A model generated the notes under the pieces. The model ran no database searches and was not told the DNA's origin. It saw nothing but the letters and a program-made list of their open reading frames with translations. Both the position numbers and the translations under genes were made by a program. From Stenogyne calaminthoides (taxonomy: Eukaryota; Streptophyta; Magnoliopsida; Lamiales; Lamiaceae), in the NCBI GenBank assembly GCA_037126765.1, contig JBBCBC010000029.1, positions 30,502,052 through 30,566,051 of the forward strand: a stretch of DNA of 64,000 nt, written 5' to 3'. This document shows, piece by piece, positions 1-11,119 of the stretch; the stretch's first letter is position 1; each line of letters opens with the position of its first letter.

Positions 1-608
1 CCATTCGTTTGTATACAATAAAAACCTGATTCAGTCATGGCTCGTATTTCACTTCTTTGAGTTAAGTTGTTCTATCATGTTCTTGATTTTTGCATTTACT
101 ATCAGGTTTGGGTAGCATATAAAGAATCAAATTGGAAAACTTCAATAATTTGGATCATCTTGCTTTGTTTGGAAGGTAATTTTTCCTTGGAGCAATCATC
201 CTCCGTAAACTAATACCCTGTTAAGTCGAAGAGTAGGTCTCATGTGAACCAGGTTCACGTAAACTCTCTTTCTCAAAGTAATACCTTTAGTACACGAAGT
301 AATACTAATCTTCTTTCTTTTCTTCGCCAGCCTAAGTACGTGCATCTACATTGTCCTACAACTTTTCTATCTCTCGCCTCAAGATCCCACCTTTCTCGTT
401 CTTTTCAACAGCAGCAGCAGCAACAGGCAAGTAGATAATACTCGTTTTAAGATATGAATTTGTTTGTTATTCCTAAACTTGAAGCATCAATACATTTCAA
501 ATGTTGCCTGTTTCTTTAGTTTTGATCAAAGAAACTCATCATCGAGCATTCTATAGGCGCGATTTATATGTTTCAACATCTTTTGAGAACTTACCTAGAT
601 TTTTTCTT

Positions 609-750
609 GATTTTGGTAGGGCAACAAATGGCTATGAAGAAATACATGATGCAGAATAGTACACACTTGGTAGGTGAGAATTTCTCAGCATGGAATCAAG
701 ATGCAACATCGAACCACTATTGGAGAAACAGTTTATTGCAATGTAATTGA
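609..750 (+). CDS. possible last exon of an unidentified gene
   Basis: An open stretch reading ..MAMKKYMMQNSTHLVG.. and ending WRNSLLQCN before a TGA at 748-750 looks like a protein C terminus: its composition is rich in N, Q and W and unlike random AT-rich sequence. A second open stretch at 244-429 ends in a short glutamine run and then CAG followed by GCAAGT, a good GC-type splice donor. The two do not join in frame with the acceptors I can see, so I cannot build a model. If real, this is the 3' end of a gene entering from the left edge. I do not recognise the family. Confidence 0.2.
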
Positions 751-923
751 ATATACACATCTATGTATATTTAATGAAACTCATGTGTATGTTTTTTTTT
801 GGATAAGAAACTCATGTGTATGTATTTAAATTTTAAAATTGTGTAAAAGCTAAATTGTTATGTATACAGAAGTGAAGAAAGTTACATTCACTGCTACGAG
901 TGTAATGCTTATATATATTCTAG

Positions 924-1006
924 GGGGCTGTTTTGCAAACACTGATGACTTCTTAGAATAACTTCATATACACAATAACGAAGGAATATTTTGCAAAAAT
1001 GCCCTT
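924..1006. mobile_element. possible short MITE remnant
   Basis: The ends read GGGGGCTGTTTTGCAAA and, on the other strand, AGGGCATTTTTGCAAAATA, an imperfect terminal inverted repeat like that of the other 'GGGTGTTTGCAAA' elements in this window (41569, 53021, 24404). It is short and degraded, and no target duplication is clear. Confidence 0.3.
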
Positions 1007-1129
1007 TTCACACACACGCACAAAAAAAAAAAAAAAATAAAAATAATAATAATAATGACTTTCAAAATTTTGCAAATGTACCCTCTTATATCTTATGAAA
1101 GTTGATATTTACATTTTTTTTATTTTCCA

Positions 1130-2990
1130 TATTGATTGGGTGTCGTAATTGCTCGTATTTATTTGATTTTCATGCTCATTTTGATAGGAATTTATGATTT
1201 TATTGCACTAATTTCACTCAATTTGACTTAAATGTGGAGAAATGTTGTGTTTTGCTTTTTGTATAGGAAATGACTGAAAACGAGCTAGAATGATTAAATA
1301 AACTGCTCTGATCTAGAAGGATGTAGGAGAAGAGAGTTGAACCATGTGAAAGAGCTTGAAATAAGGATCGCAACACAAAAAGAACCAAGTCAATCGGAGT
1401 TTGGGAGCTCGAGTTATGGGCGAAACAAAAATGTCGCGCTGTTGGTGCTACTCGACTCGAGCCAGACTCCTCGAGTCGAGCTGGCAGCTCGAGTCGATCC
1501 AATGTACTCGGGCATTTTGAGCATTTTGAGTACTGATGGGTTGGGGAAAAAAAAATGGCCACTCGACCGAAACAACCCGACTCGAGTCGAGTCTTTGAAT
1601 AGCAAAAACGCGAAAGACGATTATGGTCACCTCGACCCGAAACAACCCTGCTCGAGTCCACCGCCCAAAAAACGTAGATGCTTTGCCAAAAAGCCCTAAG
1701 GACACGTGTCAACTGATTCCAAAGCATATAAAAAGGTCCAACTTCATTTTTTTCATCATTCAGCAGTTGGGGTAGAGATGGAGAAGCAAGCAAGTGATAT
1801 CTTTTAGAGTTCCAAGTAATACTTTTGCTAGTTTTTCAATTTTTCTTCCATAGATAGTCTAGAGCTTCATAGAATAGCTTAGTTCTAGCTTTATTTACAT
1901 TTCAAGTAAGGATTCAAAGAGGATTTGTGAGTTTTGTTATGCTTTTGTGCTACAATTTCATCCAAAATGTGATTCTTACTTTTTATTGCATGTTACTTGT
2001 TGATTTTATTATGGGTTCCTTGAATTCTTGTTGTTTAGCCATGAGTTTTGCCTTGTGCACCATGAACTAAGGTTATTAGTGTTTGGGTGTTTGGAATTGT
2101 GGTTATGATTGTTTAATTGCTTTGATTATGGTTGTTTATCTCTATTGATGGTTATCCTTTAGATTATGGGAATTTACTTGTTCTATTTTGGTGGTTTTGC
2201 TATGAGCTTGTGTGTTTTTGCTAGTTTATTTCAACGAGAGTTGGGTAGACGGGTTTAGGCACATGGGTATTGGTTTAATTCATCCGAATTGGAGTCGATT
2301 AAGTTCTATCACAAAGGAGTTGAGTAGATACTTTAGAACCCCTAATCTACATTATCTTCTTGAGTTAAAACCTTGAGTGGGTAATGAAGAGCACATAGGA
2401 GCATCAACCTTAGTCTACAAGTGGGAACACACGGTGACGGAGTAGTGTGCTAGTTAGAGGATCATATCCGTGCAATTACCCGGGTTAGCAAAGGGAGATT
2501 CACCTCTCGATCCTAGAATTTTAAACGATATTGTACCCTAGGCTTACCAAGTACGGGAATGGTATATGTGTAGTGATCGTCCTTATGGAATAATCGGAAA
2601 TAGAGGCAAACACCATAATTGATCTTTTGACAATCGTCTCATAAGGAAAAACACCCGAGCACATCTTCTCTCGCTAGTAAACAAAAATCGTTTGCTATTT
2701 AATTGCTTTCTCGTAGCTTGCTTGTTTTTAGTTTAATCTTTGTTTCACTTGCGGAATATTGCTTGTTTTAAGTTTACAAAACATGTCACACTATAATCAT
2801 GCGACAACATATAACAATTGAGTTATATTCCACATCTAGTCCCTTGGATTGATATTTAAAACCGAGCACTTCAACGACCCTCTTATACTTGAGAGGTTAG
2901 TGTGTTGCAAAACACATGTCACATACCCACCATTTGTTTGATATTATTTTAACTGGTTTGTTCGTTATCGTGACCCCCTCCTACAATTGT
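1130..2990 (+). mobile_element. LTR-retrotransposon remnant (probably Gypsy-type LTR plus leader)
   Basis: The stretch has no gene but the architecture of a plant LTR. A U3-like part carries repeated CTCGAG blocks (1408-1655). A TATA box, CATATAAAAAGG, lies near 1726. A long T-rich R/U5-like part follows, and after about 2400 there is a leader-like text (CACCTCTCGATCCTAGAA, GTACCCTAGG, TACCAAGTACGGGAA) of the kind found around plant Gypsy LTRs. No gag, protease, reverse transcriptase or integrase reading frame is present, so it is a solo LTR or a fragment. Exact ends and target duplication were not identified. The family assignment rests on resemblance only. Confidence 0.55.
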
Positions 2991-2999
2991 CCTTCATAT

Positions 3000-4185
3000 C
3001 TATGGAAATATGGATGAAAATATTGATGATAATCCATAATTTAGATTTTTAGTATTTATGATTATGATTTAATTTCGAATTTATTTACATTTTCTATTTT
3101 TTAAGTCATTTAAAATTGGTTTTTATATTGATTTAGAAAGTTGAATTTGATAAATAATAAAATAATGGAGAAAATTATCTTAATAATATTCCATTTACAG
3201 TATTTTTCACGAATTAACATATTTGATTTTTGGAATCTAACAAAAGTTCATGTTTTTCTTTTTAAATAAAAAGAACTTTATAACTTAAATGCAAGAACAA
3301 TAAATATCGAGAAGATCATCCATAATCATTGAAGGCTGAGAATGATTCAAATGTCCTAACAAAACGATAAGCCAATTCATTGGTTTTTTTACGAACAAGA
3401 AAAATTGTGTAATCAATATGATGCATTAATAGAATTTTATAAGTTATCTTCATCGTATCTTCACTCTTGTCACCCATATTGCTGTTTGTCTCACTCGTCG
3501 ATTTACCACACTGTGCGCGTTGTAAAAAGTCGACGTAAAAAATTGACTTCACAAGACAATATGAAGAATTACAAAACTAAAACTCTCAACTCGGGAGGGA
3601 AAACAAAAGGTTCTCAATCCAGGAGAGAAATAAAAAAATCTCAACTAAGAAAAGAAATCAGGGGTCGTATGATTTAGAAGAGCAAAAGAAGACAACATAT
3701 CAATATAATTCTCACAGCCAACGACTGCACAGACGGCTCGAAGCTAAAATCTATAAAAATTAAAAAAACAATCTAAAAATTAAAAATTAAAGGACATCCT
3801 ATTTTTCTTGCAACAATAGAAATAAGAGATGACATATTTAATGTATTAATTAGTACCCTACCTATAATAACATCTATCGATAAATAACTAAAAAAAGATC
3901 CGTTAAAAAAGTTCACTACACTACATATTATCTTTAATCTTTTATCAAATCATGAAATTAAGAAAAAAAAAAGATACAAATAGAAAGGAACGCACAAACG
4001 TCGCGTTCCAACTTTGAACCGGTTCGCAACATACCGAATTGCCTACGGTACCAGTCCCGCCAATTTCATACAATTAGTAGTACGTTTATCTAATTTTTAA
4101 AATATATACGCAACAGTTAAACTCAACGTACAACACATTACAGCGTAGCAACCAAAACAGAGTCCCACAGGATTTCCTACTCTCC
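3000..4185. other. AT-rich spacer, no gene seen
   Basis: No supported coding sequence: the open frames here are short and of low-complexity composition. The last part, from about 4000, is the promoter side of the poly(A)-binding protein gene. Confidence 0.6.
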
Positions 4186-4188
4186 CGC

Positions 4189-4202
4189 CTTCATAAAAGG
4201 CC
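4189..4202 (+). promoter_or_regulatory. TATA-like box of the poly(A)-binding protein gene
   Basis: CCTTCATAAAAGGCC lies about 215 bases before the ATG at 4411. A transcript starting some 30 bases downstream would have a ~190-base leader. That leader contains two to three copies of a CACAATTTCACATCAATACA-like unit (4295-4340), so the untranslated region is CA-rich rather than the A-rich type best known for autoregulated poly(A)-binding protein mRNAs. No expression evidence is available. Confidence 0.4.
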
Positions 4203-4288
4203 AGCAGACGCCTTCTTCCTTCTCCTGAATTCATACTTTGATTTCTGAGAAAAAAATAGAGAGAAATACACATCAATTTCACATACAT

Positions 4289-4432
4289 ATGCACACAATT
4301 TCACATCAATACACACAATTTCACATCAATACACACAATTGTACGCGTAATTCCCACACTAATACTCCAATTTCCGATCACAATCGATTTATTTTTAAGT
4401 TGTTCGCGAAATGGCGGTTCCGCCACCGGTGA
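4289..4432 (+). CDS. upstream ORF overlapping the PABP start codon
   Basis: An ATG at 4289 (beginning MHTISHQYTQ) lies in the predicted leader of the poly(A)-binding protein mRNA. It stays open for 47 codons in another frame, past the main ATG at 4411, and stops at 4430-4432. If the TATA-like box near 4190 is used, this ATG is in the transcript, and an overlapping upstream ORF would lower initiation at the main start. The peptide is repeat-derived and unlikely to have a function of its own. Confidence 0.4.
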   Translation: MHTISHQYTQFHINTHNCTRNSHTNTPISDHNRFIFKLFAKWRFRHR

Positions 4433-7400
4433 TGCAACCACAGCCGGCCGTGATGGCGTCGAGCGCGGTGGCGGCGACGGCGCCGGCAATTCCGGCGATG
4501 GCGGCGGCGGGGGCGTTGTTCCCAAACTCGTCGCTGTATGTAGGCGATCTGGATTCCTCGGTGGATGAGAGCAAATTGTACGATCTGTTCAGTCAGGTGG
4601 CGCCGGTAGTTTCGGTTAAAATTTGCAGAGATATGACTCGCAGATCCTCACTCGGATACGCTTACGTCAATTTCAGTTCTCCGATTGACGGTGATAATCG
4701 CTCATCTTTCTCTGTTTTGATGATTATATATATGTTGATTGATTTTTGATTTAATTGATTGCATGTGGAATTAATTGCATTGTATAATTTGGGGATTTTC
4801 TTGTGTTCTTAGATATGCTTCCATTAATTATATAAACTGGTAGGATCTTATGATGATTCCACTTGATTAGATTAATTTTGATATTTATAATTTAGTTTTT
4901 TTCGAAATGATATCACTGTGTGATATTTTTTGTGTTCCACTTTGTATTCCTTTGAGTGCATAATACGTGGATGGTAAAAAATATTCGACGGATTGTGTAT
5001 AATATACTGAGACGTTTAATGATCTCTAGATGGTGGTAGAACACGAAAAGTGACATGGAGGAATCGAACTATTTGTGTTCATTAGTTAGAAGTATATCAT
5101 TATTATTAATAATGATTTCAGCATAATTAAATAATTGGTGATGTCTATAAATGAAGATGTACTATGCATTGTACAGTTAGTGATAACTCATCAATTTCAA
5201 TCAATGTTCGTAGCTTTTATTAAAAATTCAAAATGCTTTTCTTGTTTTAACCCTGCATGCATGCATCTTACATTGCTAAAATTCATTTGGACATAATTTT
5301 TTCAGTTCCAATTTCAATTTTTGACGTTCTGTTTGTCTCGCTTATTGACTTATATCGATAGAAGTTTATTGTCAAATGTTTATTTAATTGTTTGATATTT
5401 GATATGTTGCAGCTTCTAACGCGAGGGATGTGTTGAATTTCACCTATGTCAACGGAAAGCCTATTCGCATTATGTTTTCTAATAGGGATCCTTTTCTTAG
5501 GAAAAGTGGATATGCTAATTTGTTTATCAAGAACTTGGATCTTTCGATTGATACTAAGGCGTTGTACGAGACGTTTTCATCCTTTGGGGCTGTGCTTTCT
5601 TGTAAGGTAGCTCTCGATCATAATGAGAAATCGAAGGGCTATGGTTTCGTGCAGTTTGATAAGGAGGAATCTGCACAGAATGCTATCAAGCGGTTGAATG
5701 GAATGCTGATAAATGATAGGCCAGTTTATGTAGGCACTTTTGTTCGTCGACAAGAAAGGAATCGGGGGAAAGGGTCACCAAAATTTACGAATGTGTTTGT
5801 GAAAAACTTATCTGAAAGTATTACAGATGAGAGCTTTAAGAAAATGTTTGAAAAGTTCGGGGTCATCACTAGTGCTCTTGTTATGAAAGACACGAACGGG
5901 AAATCCAAATGTTTTGGATTCGTAAATTTTGAAAGCCCTGATTCTGCAGCTGCTGCAGTGGAGAAATTGAACGAATCTACGTTTGATGACAAAGTTTTGT
6001 ACGTAGGAAAGGCTGAGAAGAAAGCAGAAAGAGAGGCAGAACTGAGAGCCCAATATCAACGAGAGAGGAATGATAGATTTGAGAAATTGAAGGGCGCAAA
6101 TCTGTACTTGAAAAATCTTGATGAAAGCGTAAATGAAGAAAAGCTCAGGGAAATATTCTCAGAGTTTGGAAATATTACTTCATGCAAGGTAGAGTTTCTA
6201 TTTGTGGCATAAATTGACATTTATTATTTCATATTACAACATTTTATAGTTCTTAATAATTGTTATTTTCTTTAGCTTATGCACGATCAGAACGGAGTGA
6301 GCAAGGGTTCGGGCTTTGTGGCATTTTCCAGCCCTGAAGAAGCTACAAAAGCTGTAAATTAATAATTTCATTGATGAATTTAATTTCAGAGCTTTTTTCC
6401 TTCCTTCTTTCTTCTGCTTTATGCTATAGTTTTTGTTTTTAATCCATTATCAGTTGAACAAAATGAACGGGAAGATGTTTGGAAGAAAACAGTTGTACGT
6501 TGCGGTGGCTCAACGGAGAGAAGAAAGAAAAGCTTGGCTTCAGGTAATCTACTTCTCTATTACATATGTCACTAGCATATATGACGAACAGTTTGAGGGG
6601 TGTTAAGTTTGATGGTTCATGAGAATGAAAAAATGATATCATTATCTCATTTTGATTAACTATCTCCCATCCTATAATTATTTCTCCTCAATTATTCTAC
6701 TTTATCTCAACCATTAGTCATTATTGTCTATACTTATTTAAAGATTAAAACATACTACCAACAATAGAAGCATCATTTTCCTTATAATTCACTATTCAAT
6801 GACTCACATTCTCATTCATATTGAACAATTTGAATCAAGAGCCCCTGAGTTTCTTACAATTGTTGCAACACACAATAGATAGACATTTGGACAAGATTCA
6901 ATCGTTCATCTTCCTAGAGTTCTTTCGTTGGCATGAAATACGTCAATTATGTATGAATTTTTTTAATCAGACATATCTTTATGTTCAGGCGCATTTTGCT
7001 CAAACGCGATCCCCAGGCATCATGTCTCCAATATCGGGATTTCACACCAGTGCACCTAGGCTCGGTCATCAGCCACTATATTTCAGCCAAGTTAGCCCAG
7101 GACTCATTCCTCAGCCACCTGCATACGGGTTCCAGCCACCGCCCCTGCCTGGATTACAATCTGGTGTCCCATCCAATTTTGTTATGCCGTTCCAACTTCA
7201 ACAGCCCGGGCAGCGAGTGGGCCCCAGGAGAGGCGGAAACTCTCAGCAACAGCCTCAGGTAATAACACCAATAAGGTTTCTTCCATCATCAGATTTACAT
7301 GTACTAACCAAAGTAATGTCTATTGATTTATCTTAAGCAGCTCTACCCCCCGGGTCAAGGTTTCAACAGATACATGAACAATCCACGAAACGGGGTCAAT

Positions 7401-7854
7401 CCTTCGTTGGTTCCTCAAGGTCTAATGGGACCCATTATGCCACTGCCTCTTGATACATCTACAGTTACAGGAGCTTCGACACTTGCTTCAGCTATGGCTT
7501 CTGCTTCTCCAGAAAATCAGCGAAGGGTTAGTACAACATCTTGTCTTTCTCCTTTCACTATTATAATGGATTTATTGGTTTGGAAATGTTAACCCCTATT
7601 ATAATTCCTAACTTTTTGCCTATTCCGTATTTATCCAGATGCTAGGCGACCAACTTTACCCACTCGTGGAACTCCTTGAGCACAATCATGCAGCAAAAGT
7701 AACTGGTATGCTGTTGGAAATGGACCAAACCGATGTGCTTCACCTGATCGAGTCTCCAGATGCTCTGAAGAAGAAAGTCATAGAGGCGATGAATGTGCTT
7801 CGTTTAGCATCAGCAGGTTCTGATATCAGTGATCAACTTAGCTCCTTGTCCTAA
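4411..7854 (+). CDS. poly(A)-binding protein, cytoplasmic (PAB3/PAB5-like)
   Basis: It binds the mRNA poly(A) tail and links it to translation initiation and mRNA turnover in the cytoplasm. Seven exons join in frame: 4411-4690, 5413-6188, 6276-6353, 6454-6543, 6989-7258, 7341-7526 and 7639-7854, giving 631 residues, the usual family length. Four RRMs start near residues 40 (LYVGDL, LGYAYVNF), 129 (NLFIKNL, KGYGFVQF), 219 (NVFVKNL, KCFGFVNF) and 321 (NLYLKNL, GSGFVAF). A Pro/Gln-rich linker (about 410-560) follows. The last exon is the MLLE/PABC domain, with KVTGMLLEMD at about 579. The SNRDP signature after RRM1 and the LGYAYVNFS form of RNP1 resemble Arabidopsis PAB3/PAB5 (class I, often reproductive) more than PAB2/4/8; that paralogue call is inferred. 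All introns are GT-AG. It converges with the MRNIP-like gene. Confidence 0.93.
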
Positions 7855-8139
7855 GTTAATAAGCAGCAAGCGTTTCCGTCCCTCAACTGTCGGCGTTTTT
7901 TTCTAGATCTTTACAATTCTTTATCCTCTTTAGAATAGACTATATTTTGGGTTCTAGGTTTTTATACCTAGTCATAGAGTTATTTTTTCAAGACTTGAAT
8001 AAGCAATGAGTGAGTCAATTACATTAACATTAACTTTATTTAGCTCTCAATGTTCTTCTCTTCTATCTTACTTTCATGAAATAAAATGAGCAAACAACTG
8101 AGTTAACTGAAAGTTAAGAAGGAATGACCTATGTGAATC

Positions 8140-9348
8140 TCAAAGGAAATCTGGATGGATGTCATCCTCAACCCTTTGATCATTCATCAACAACTCAAAT
8201 GGATGATTACTCTGTGAGTGTCTCTCTCTCGTCCCTCTGCTCGCTAAGTCATCTTCGTCATCTTCTTCTTCATCAGTTATGAAGCTACTCCACTTAGAAA
8301 CTGGTCCTTTTGTGTGTTGTAGACGCACTGTCCGCTCCTCCCCAACACCATTTGTACCGTTATATTTTGACGTGCATTCTGATGAGCGTAAAGACATTGT
8401 ATCCTTATGAGAACCGTCTTTAGCTCTTATGGTGTAATCATTCCTCTTGGAAATCATTTCACTAGATGTTTTGCTCAACCTCGGTCCACTCTACATTAAA
8501 CCAATTCATGAAATCAGACTAATTGGGGGGTATTATGAACCATTCTACATTAAAACCAATTCATGAAATCAGACTAATTGGTGGTATTATGAACTATTGT
8601 ACATTATACCAATTCATTAAATCAGACTAATTGGTGGTATTATGAATAAGCATCAGAGTTTTTCCCAAATTACCTTGAGAATGAACATTTTTAGCGTCAC
8701 TTCTGCTTGGAAACTGTGGTTTCAGCAGCTTTGCATCGTCATTTCGATTAGAACAATAGCCCTTCACTTTCGGCTTCTTGAACAGTGCCTTTGGAATCTC
8801 CGTCACCACCATAGCCTCGAGTCCATCATCCCTGCTCATCCAAATTCATCATCAACAAATAAATCATAAAACAAAATTGAATGAGCAAATGATAAAATTC
8901 ATTTTTGTCAATTTGATCATAGACCTTCCGCGAGATCCACATTTTTATTGAATTTTCCGGAATACTCCTCTCGATCATCAACATACTCGGTCCAATCGTT
9001 CCTTTTTCGCTTCTGTTCATCTTTCGGAGAATCGGATATTTCGAGTTCGTCGGAGAGATACAGTTTTTGATCGGATAACTGGCGAAACATGTTGAAATTC
9101 TGGACGAATTTGCGCACGTCTTTGGCCATGGAAGCTTGGGCGAACACCTTGCGCACAGATTGCTTCTGATTTCACACCACGCAGCTCCATTTGTTGCTGC
9201 TCTTCTTCTGCTGCCTCACCTGCATCCAAATTTTATCAAAATTCCATTTCACACACAAACAACGCAATTTTCACACGCAACAGAGAGAGAAAAATGCCTG
9301 CATGGTGGAGCACTCGAAGCACTGAAGAGCGATGAAGGAGGCAGGCAT
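8140..9348 (-). CDS. MRNIP-like zinc-ribbon protein, apparently interrupted
   Basis: The N terminus (MPASFIALQCFECSTMQ, 9348-9298) continues as VRQQKKSSNKWSC and NQKQSVRKVFAQASMAKDV. This matches the N-terminal domain of MRN-complex-interacting proteins (DNA double-strand-break response, nuclear in animals). Exons: 9348-9298; about 9219-8934, or ending earlier at 8974 with donor GTATGT; 8831-8674; and a last exon ending at 8140 that contains VSKWSSFITDEEED, also typical of the family. Intron 1 (9297-9220) would be GC-AG. Anomalies: a TGA at 9172-9174 lies where the fourth zinc-ribbon cysteine is expected (CVV-stop-NQKQS), and the exon 3 to exon 4 junction does not keep frame with any AG I can see. 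It is either a decaying gene, a sequence error, or one re-initiating at the downstream Met (MAKDV). Confidence 0.6.
8490..8650. repeat. three tandem ~54-bp units in the MRNIP-like intron
   Basis: The unit (CATTAAAACCAATTCATGAA, then ATCAGACTAATTGGTGGTAT and TATGAAC) occurs three times in direct orientation: about 8490-8542, 8543-8597 and 8598-8650. It immediately abuts the predicted last exon, so the sequence around the intron's 3' splice site has been copied with it. Confidence 0.75.
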
Positions 9349-9564
9349 TTTCGCTTCAGTTATCGCCTCAGAGAGAGAGGGGAAGTGGCTCTGCAATTTG
9401 GCGGGAAAATGTGTTTTCGAAATGAATTTCAATGGCGCCCTATTTACGTTGTGGTTTGGTCACTTTTGTTGTTGGGCTATATTTCTATTTGGGCCTCTAC
9501 ATTAAATGGGCTATAAAGACGTGACCCACTAATTGATTATTTCAATTGGGCCCATAAGTATCAG

Positions 9565-10312
9565 TAGAGATATTAATCTGGGCCGGGTTAAACGGGCCGA
9601 CCCGATTAAACCTATTATATGTAGGGTTAGAAAGTAAAAAGAATAGTATGCCTGCTTTAAAACCGAGTCCTTTTTGTTCGGACGGTTAGCAGGCTCACGC
9701 TAAAAAAAGCAGCCCACCAGGTTAATCGGGCCAACCCGATTGGCCCGCCTTGTGTTATGTTAATATATATAATATAATTTTTCTATAATTTTATAAGTTA
9801 GTCCAAGATTAATACCAAGTCATGACTAATTTATAAAGGTGGGATCTTGGAGATGTGATAGTAATTCCAAGATTAATACCAAGTCATGACTAATTTATTT
9901 AACTTTAAACGAAAAAGGTCAAGTTAATCTTCATCTTCTTGTTTTTATTGCTCTGTTCCTGTAACTTGTGTTTGGACTATGACTTATGATCTAGATGTTG
10001 GAGTATTAACTATCATTTGTTGTTTAATTTTGGAGAATTGGAGTATCAACTATCATTTAGATGTTATATTACATGTCATGTTTCGTTTTTGAAGAAAGGA
10101 CAATGTGTGATATATATAATTTTTCAAAATTTGTTGGGAGTCCGTTAGGTGGCCCGTTTAGCCCGTAACCCACTAGGATTATGGTTAGATCTCAACTATT
10201 AATGATCCGTTTAAATTAACCTAAGTTAAGTTAAGGGCAAGAGACCGTTTTAGCTTCATGACCTATAGTATTTACCACAATGGGTTATAAGTCAACCCGT
10301 TTAACATCTCTA
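9565..10312. mobile_element. non-autonomous hAT-like element
   Basis: The ends are TAGAGATATTAATCTGGGCC and, read inward on the other strand, TAGAGATGTTAAACGGGTTG, a form typical of hAT terminal inverted repeats. The element is flanked by the direct repeat GTATCAG at 9558-9564 and 10313-10319 (7 bases, or 8 if the terminal T/A is shared), as expected for an 8-bp hAT target duplication. It is 748 bp with no transposase. GGGCC/CCCGTTTA motifs recur in its subterminal regions. It contains an internal duplication (9803-9834 and 9867-9898). Confidence 0.7.
9803..9898. repeat. internal direct repeat of the hAT-like element
   Basis: A 32-base segment beginning CCAAGATTAATACCAAGTCA occurs at 9803-9834 and again, apparently unchanged, at 9867-9898 (period 64). 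Confidence 0.8.
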
Positions 10313-10347
10313 GTATCAGGGCCATATCAGACCATCAATTTTATAAG

Positions 10348-10824
10348 GCTACATTTGGATTGATGGATTTGAAATCCATGGATTTCACATACAAATCATC
10401 CACTCTCCAATGAATTTACAGTACTTAGATTTGAAAGTTTAGTTTAAAATGGAGGAATTTCAAATCATCATCAAAACCTAGTCATTTGTGAAATCCCTCC
10501 TCTCTACCCTTTCTCTTTTTTTTTTGATCGGACAACGTTAGTTGTTAATAATTAGTACACCAAGCACCCAAATACTCTACGAAATCGTCAATCCACCTTA
10601 TAACTCCAAATTCGTTTCTAGAGGGAATCGAACTTGGGTCTCCCATTCAAATGAGGAGTCCAGTAACTGGCCAGGTGGGCTAAGCCACCTGGTTTCTCTA
10701 CCCATTCTCTCTCTCTCCCCCCTTCACTCTCTTCCCTTCTATCTCGTCTAAGTATTTGTAAATCAATTGGAGAGTGGTGATTTGTGTGTGAAATCCATGA
10801 ATTTTAAATCCATCCATCTGGAGA
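10348..10824. mobile_element. MITE with ~55-bp terminal inverted repeats, interrupted by a SINE
   Basis: The left arm (about 10353-10412: GATGGATTTGAAATCCATGG, TTTCACATACAAATCATCCA, CTCTCCAATGA) is mirrored by the right arm (about 10760-10820) with few mismatches. The inside has no coding potential and is split by the SINE at 10516-10695. Without the SINE the element would be roughly 280 bp. I could not define the target duplication. Confidence 0.65.
10516..10695 (-). mobile_element. tRNA-derived SINE
   Basis: Read on the minus strand, it starts with a tRNA-like head. An A-box-like TGGCTTAGCCCACCTGG is followed by a B-box AGTTCGATTCC about 45 bases later. It ends in an A-run (plus-strand T-run 10516-10525). 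The flanks carry a 14-base direct repeat, CTCTACCCTTTCTC at 10502-10515 and CTCTACCCATTCTC at 10696-10709, with one mismatch. Polymerase III boxes, oligo(A) tail and target duplication together identify a plant SINE of about 180 bp. The subfamily is unknown. Confidence 0.75.
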
Positions 10825-11119
10825 CTAAAATAATTATATATAATAAACACATTAATTGTCACATTATCATCAATTAATGTGCAGTTTATTTTATGAGTTC
10901 TTATTTTTTAGTTTATTGAGATTAATTACTAATTGATTTTTTATTAATTCTTACCATAACGATATTTGACCTTTTGAAGTACTTGAAGATGATGGTTGTT
11001 GTTTCACGTGATAATTGATATTTTAAAGAATTATTTAATCTACCTCATATTATCATTTACATTTGAGACTTAATTAATTGAAATTTAATGTAACAAGTAA
11101 AAAGGGAGAAAATTATTAC

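Noticed and set aside
1218..1793. A 191-codon open frame on the minus strand, with overlapping frames on both strands
   Set aside because: The openness results from the CTCGAG-rich repeat in an LTR; the translation has no domain and three overlapping frames are equally open.
9172..9174. Selenocysteine or programmed stop readthrough in the MRNIP-like gene
   Set aside because: Flowering plants lack the selenocysteine insertion machinery, and no readthrough context is visible; a point change or sequence error is simpler.
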